Positions 63,390 through 64,000 of a stretch of DNA of 64,000 nt are shown here, one piece after another. Within the stretch, counting starts at the first letter, position 1, and the number at the start of each line of letters is the position of its first letter. Below the pieces are notes generated by a model. That model saw only the letters and a program-made list of their open reading frames with translations, made no database searches and was not told where the DNA came from. Made by a program: the position numbers and the translations under genes. The DNA is from an uncultured Altererythrobacter sp. (GTDB lineage: Bacteria; Pseudomonadota; Alphaproteobacteria; Sphingomonadales; Sphingomonadaceae), in assembly GCA_913055875.1 (NCBI GenBank), contig CAJXJY010000006.1, positions 62,001-126,000 of the forward strand. The letters are read 5' to 3'.

Positions 63390-64000
63390 CTAGAACAATC
63401 CCGGCACCTCGCGCTGCGCGGCGCTCGGCTTGTCGGGCACGAGCATTTCGCGGTTCGTGCTCAGACCCCGCTGCGCCTCGGCCGATGCAGTCGCGCCGTC
63501 CTTGACCGCGCTGATCGGGTTGCACTGCGCCGCGCCGCCGCGGAGAAACGCGAGAGCCCGCGCGATCGACGCCTCATTGGGGTCGCCGAGCTGGGTGAAG
63601 ATGTCGTCCGTTGCGCGGCAGGTGACCGGGAACACGCTGGCGAGACCGGTGAAATATTCGCCCTGCCCGGCTGCGTTTTCCGTCTTGAAGGTCACCGCCC
63701 GAAGCCGGTCGTCGCATTCGGCCTTGTCGAAGGCGAACTGGCCGACCGGCTTGCCGAAGGTGTTGGTACCGACCAGCGCGGTGTTGTTGCCGAGATAGGG
63801 AATGAATGCGTTGGCGACCAGTTCGCTGGCCGAGGCGGTCGAGCCGGTGCCGATGAAGGCGATCTTGGTCGCGGTAATGGCGTCCGACCGCGCGGTAAAC
63901 AGGTCGGTCTCGTTCTCGCTCGACTTGCTCGGCCGCAGGGTCGTGCGGCTGAACACCTGGCCGGCATAGTTGCGGCCCATCAGATCGCCCATCAGTTCAG
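63390..64000 (-). CDS. S41-family C-terminal processing peptidase (partial, N-terminus outside window)
   Basis: About 203 residues of the C-terminal half of a serine protease. The catalytic Ser lies in FIGTGSTASASELVANAF, followed by GTNTFGKPVGQ, the typical tail-specific-protease arrangement. A Cys-containing C-terminal region follows (CRATDD...QCNPIS). The frame is open at the right edge, so the PDZ part and the start are outside the window. Confidence 0.85.
   Translation of the reverse strand, partial: ELMGDLMGRNYAGQVFSRTTLRPSKSSENETDLFTARSDAITATKIAFIGTGSTASASELVANAFIPYLGNNTALVGTNTFGKPVGQFAFDKAECDDRLRAVTFKTENAAGQGEYFTGLASVFPVTCRATDDIFTQLGDPNEASIARALAFLRGGAAQCNPISAVKDGATASAEAQRGLSTNREMLVPDKPSAAQREVPGLF

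Overview
The window is a GC-rich chromosomal segment of an alphaproteobacterium, most likely a sphingomonad of the Erythrobacteraceae type. I infer this from the combination of an NDUFA12-type complex I protein next to DUF2155 and aat, a large Oar-like TonB-dependent receptor, a bacteriophytochrome with an HWE kinase, a PHA-system protein, GFA and DUF3429 proteins, and many GTG/ATG starts overlapping the preceding stop. No 16S gene is present, so the genus is not fixed.

Layout. 1-4.3 kb: the start of a type IV secretion operon (virB3-virB4-virB6-virB8, minus strand, cut by the window edge). Divergent from it is an orphan lasso-peptide B2 (McjB-like) protease. 5-8.1 kb: queuosine-precursor transporter, CNT nucleoside permease and a 2OG-Fe(II) oxygenase. 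8.3-14.5 kb: TonB-dependent receptor, a strong terminator, tonB, then GDP-mannose precursor enzymes (manC-like and manA-like). 14.5-17.6 kb: a bphO-bphP red-light sensing operon. 17.8-20.1 kb: telA, an XpaC-like gene and a PHA-system gene, with a palindromic operator candidate in front. 20.2-24.3 kb: a DUF389 protein, an unknown membrane protein and a fatty acyl-AMP ligase. 24.3-28.4 kb: a 268-bp nested palindromic element, recX, a DUF192 lipoprotein, NDUFA12, DUF2155, aat, tRNA-Trp(CCA), intergenic palindromes and a PilZ protein.

28.6-47.1 kb is the most unusual part. Four trimeric autotransporter adhesins (TAA1-TAA4; about 1046, 1711, 1274 and 644 residues) lie on the minus strand. Two paralogous plus-strand regulators (OmpR-type winged helix plus TPR) are each placed divergently beside an adhesin. 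The adhesins share an N-terminal two-cysteine cap, in three of them carrying a DxDxDG-like loop, as well as acidic inserts within the head repeats, a conserved module before the anchor, and a C-terminal YadA anchor. TAA3 looks like a mosaic of TAA1-like and TAA4-like segments, and the 3' ends of TAA3 and TAA4 form a near-identical direct repeat of about 380 bp. A small tautomerase-like protein lacking the family's Pro1 sits between TAA4 and the second regulator. I interpret the block as a surface-adhesion locus in which the regulators control the adhesins; this is an inference from gene order.

47.1-52.6 kb: a GH5 lipoprotein behind a LacI-type palindrome, a secreted two-domain protein, a DUF2235 hydrolase with a LysM-like tail (TTG start), and a TPP riboswitch followed by thiC. 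52.6-54.9 kb is an AT-rich, probably acquired island with an SSS-family transporter and a small membrane protein. 54.9-64 kb holds an AbrB-like/Doc toxin-antitoxin pair, an HTH protein, an HPF-like protein, cspA, a ZIP transporter, several small lipoproteins and membrane proteins, and the C-terminal part of an S41 protease. Three copies of a conserved 77-85-bp hairpin repeat lie between genes (27.9, 60.1 and 62.5 kb).
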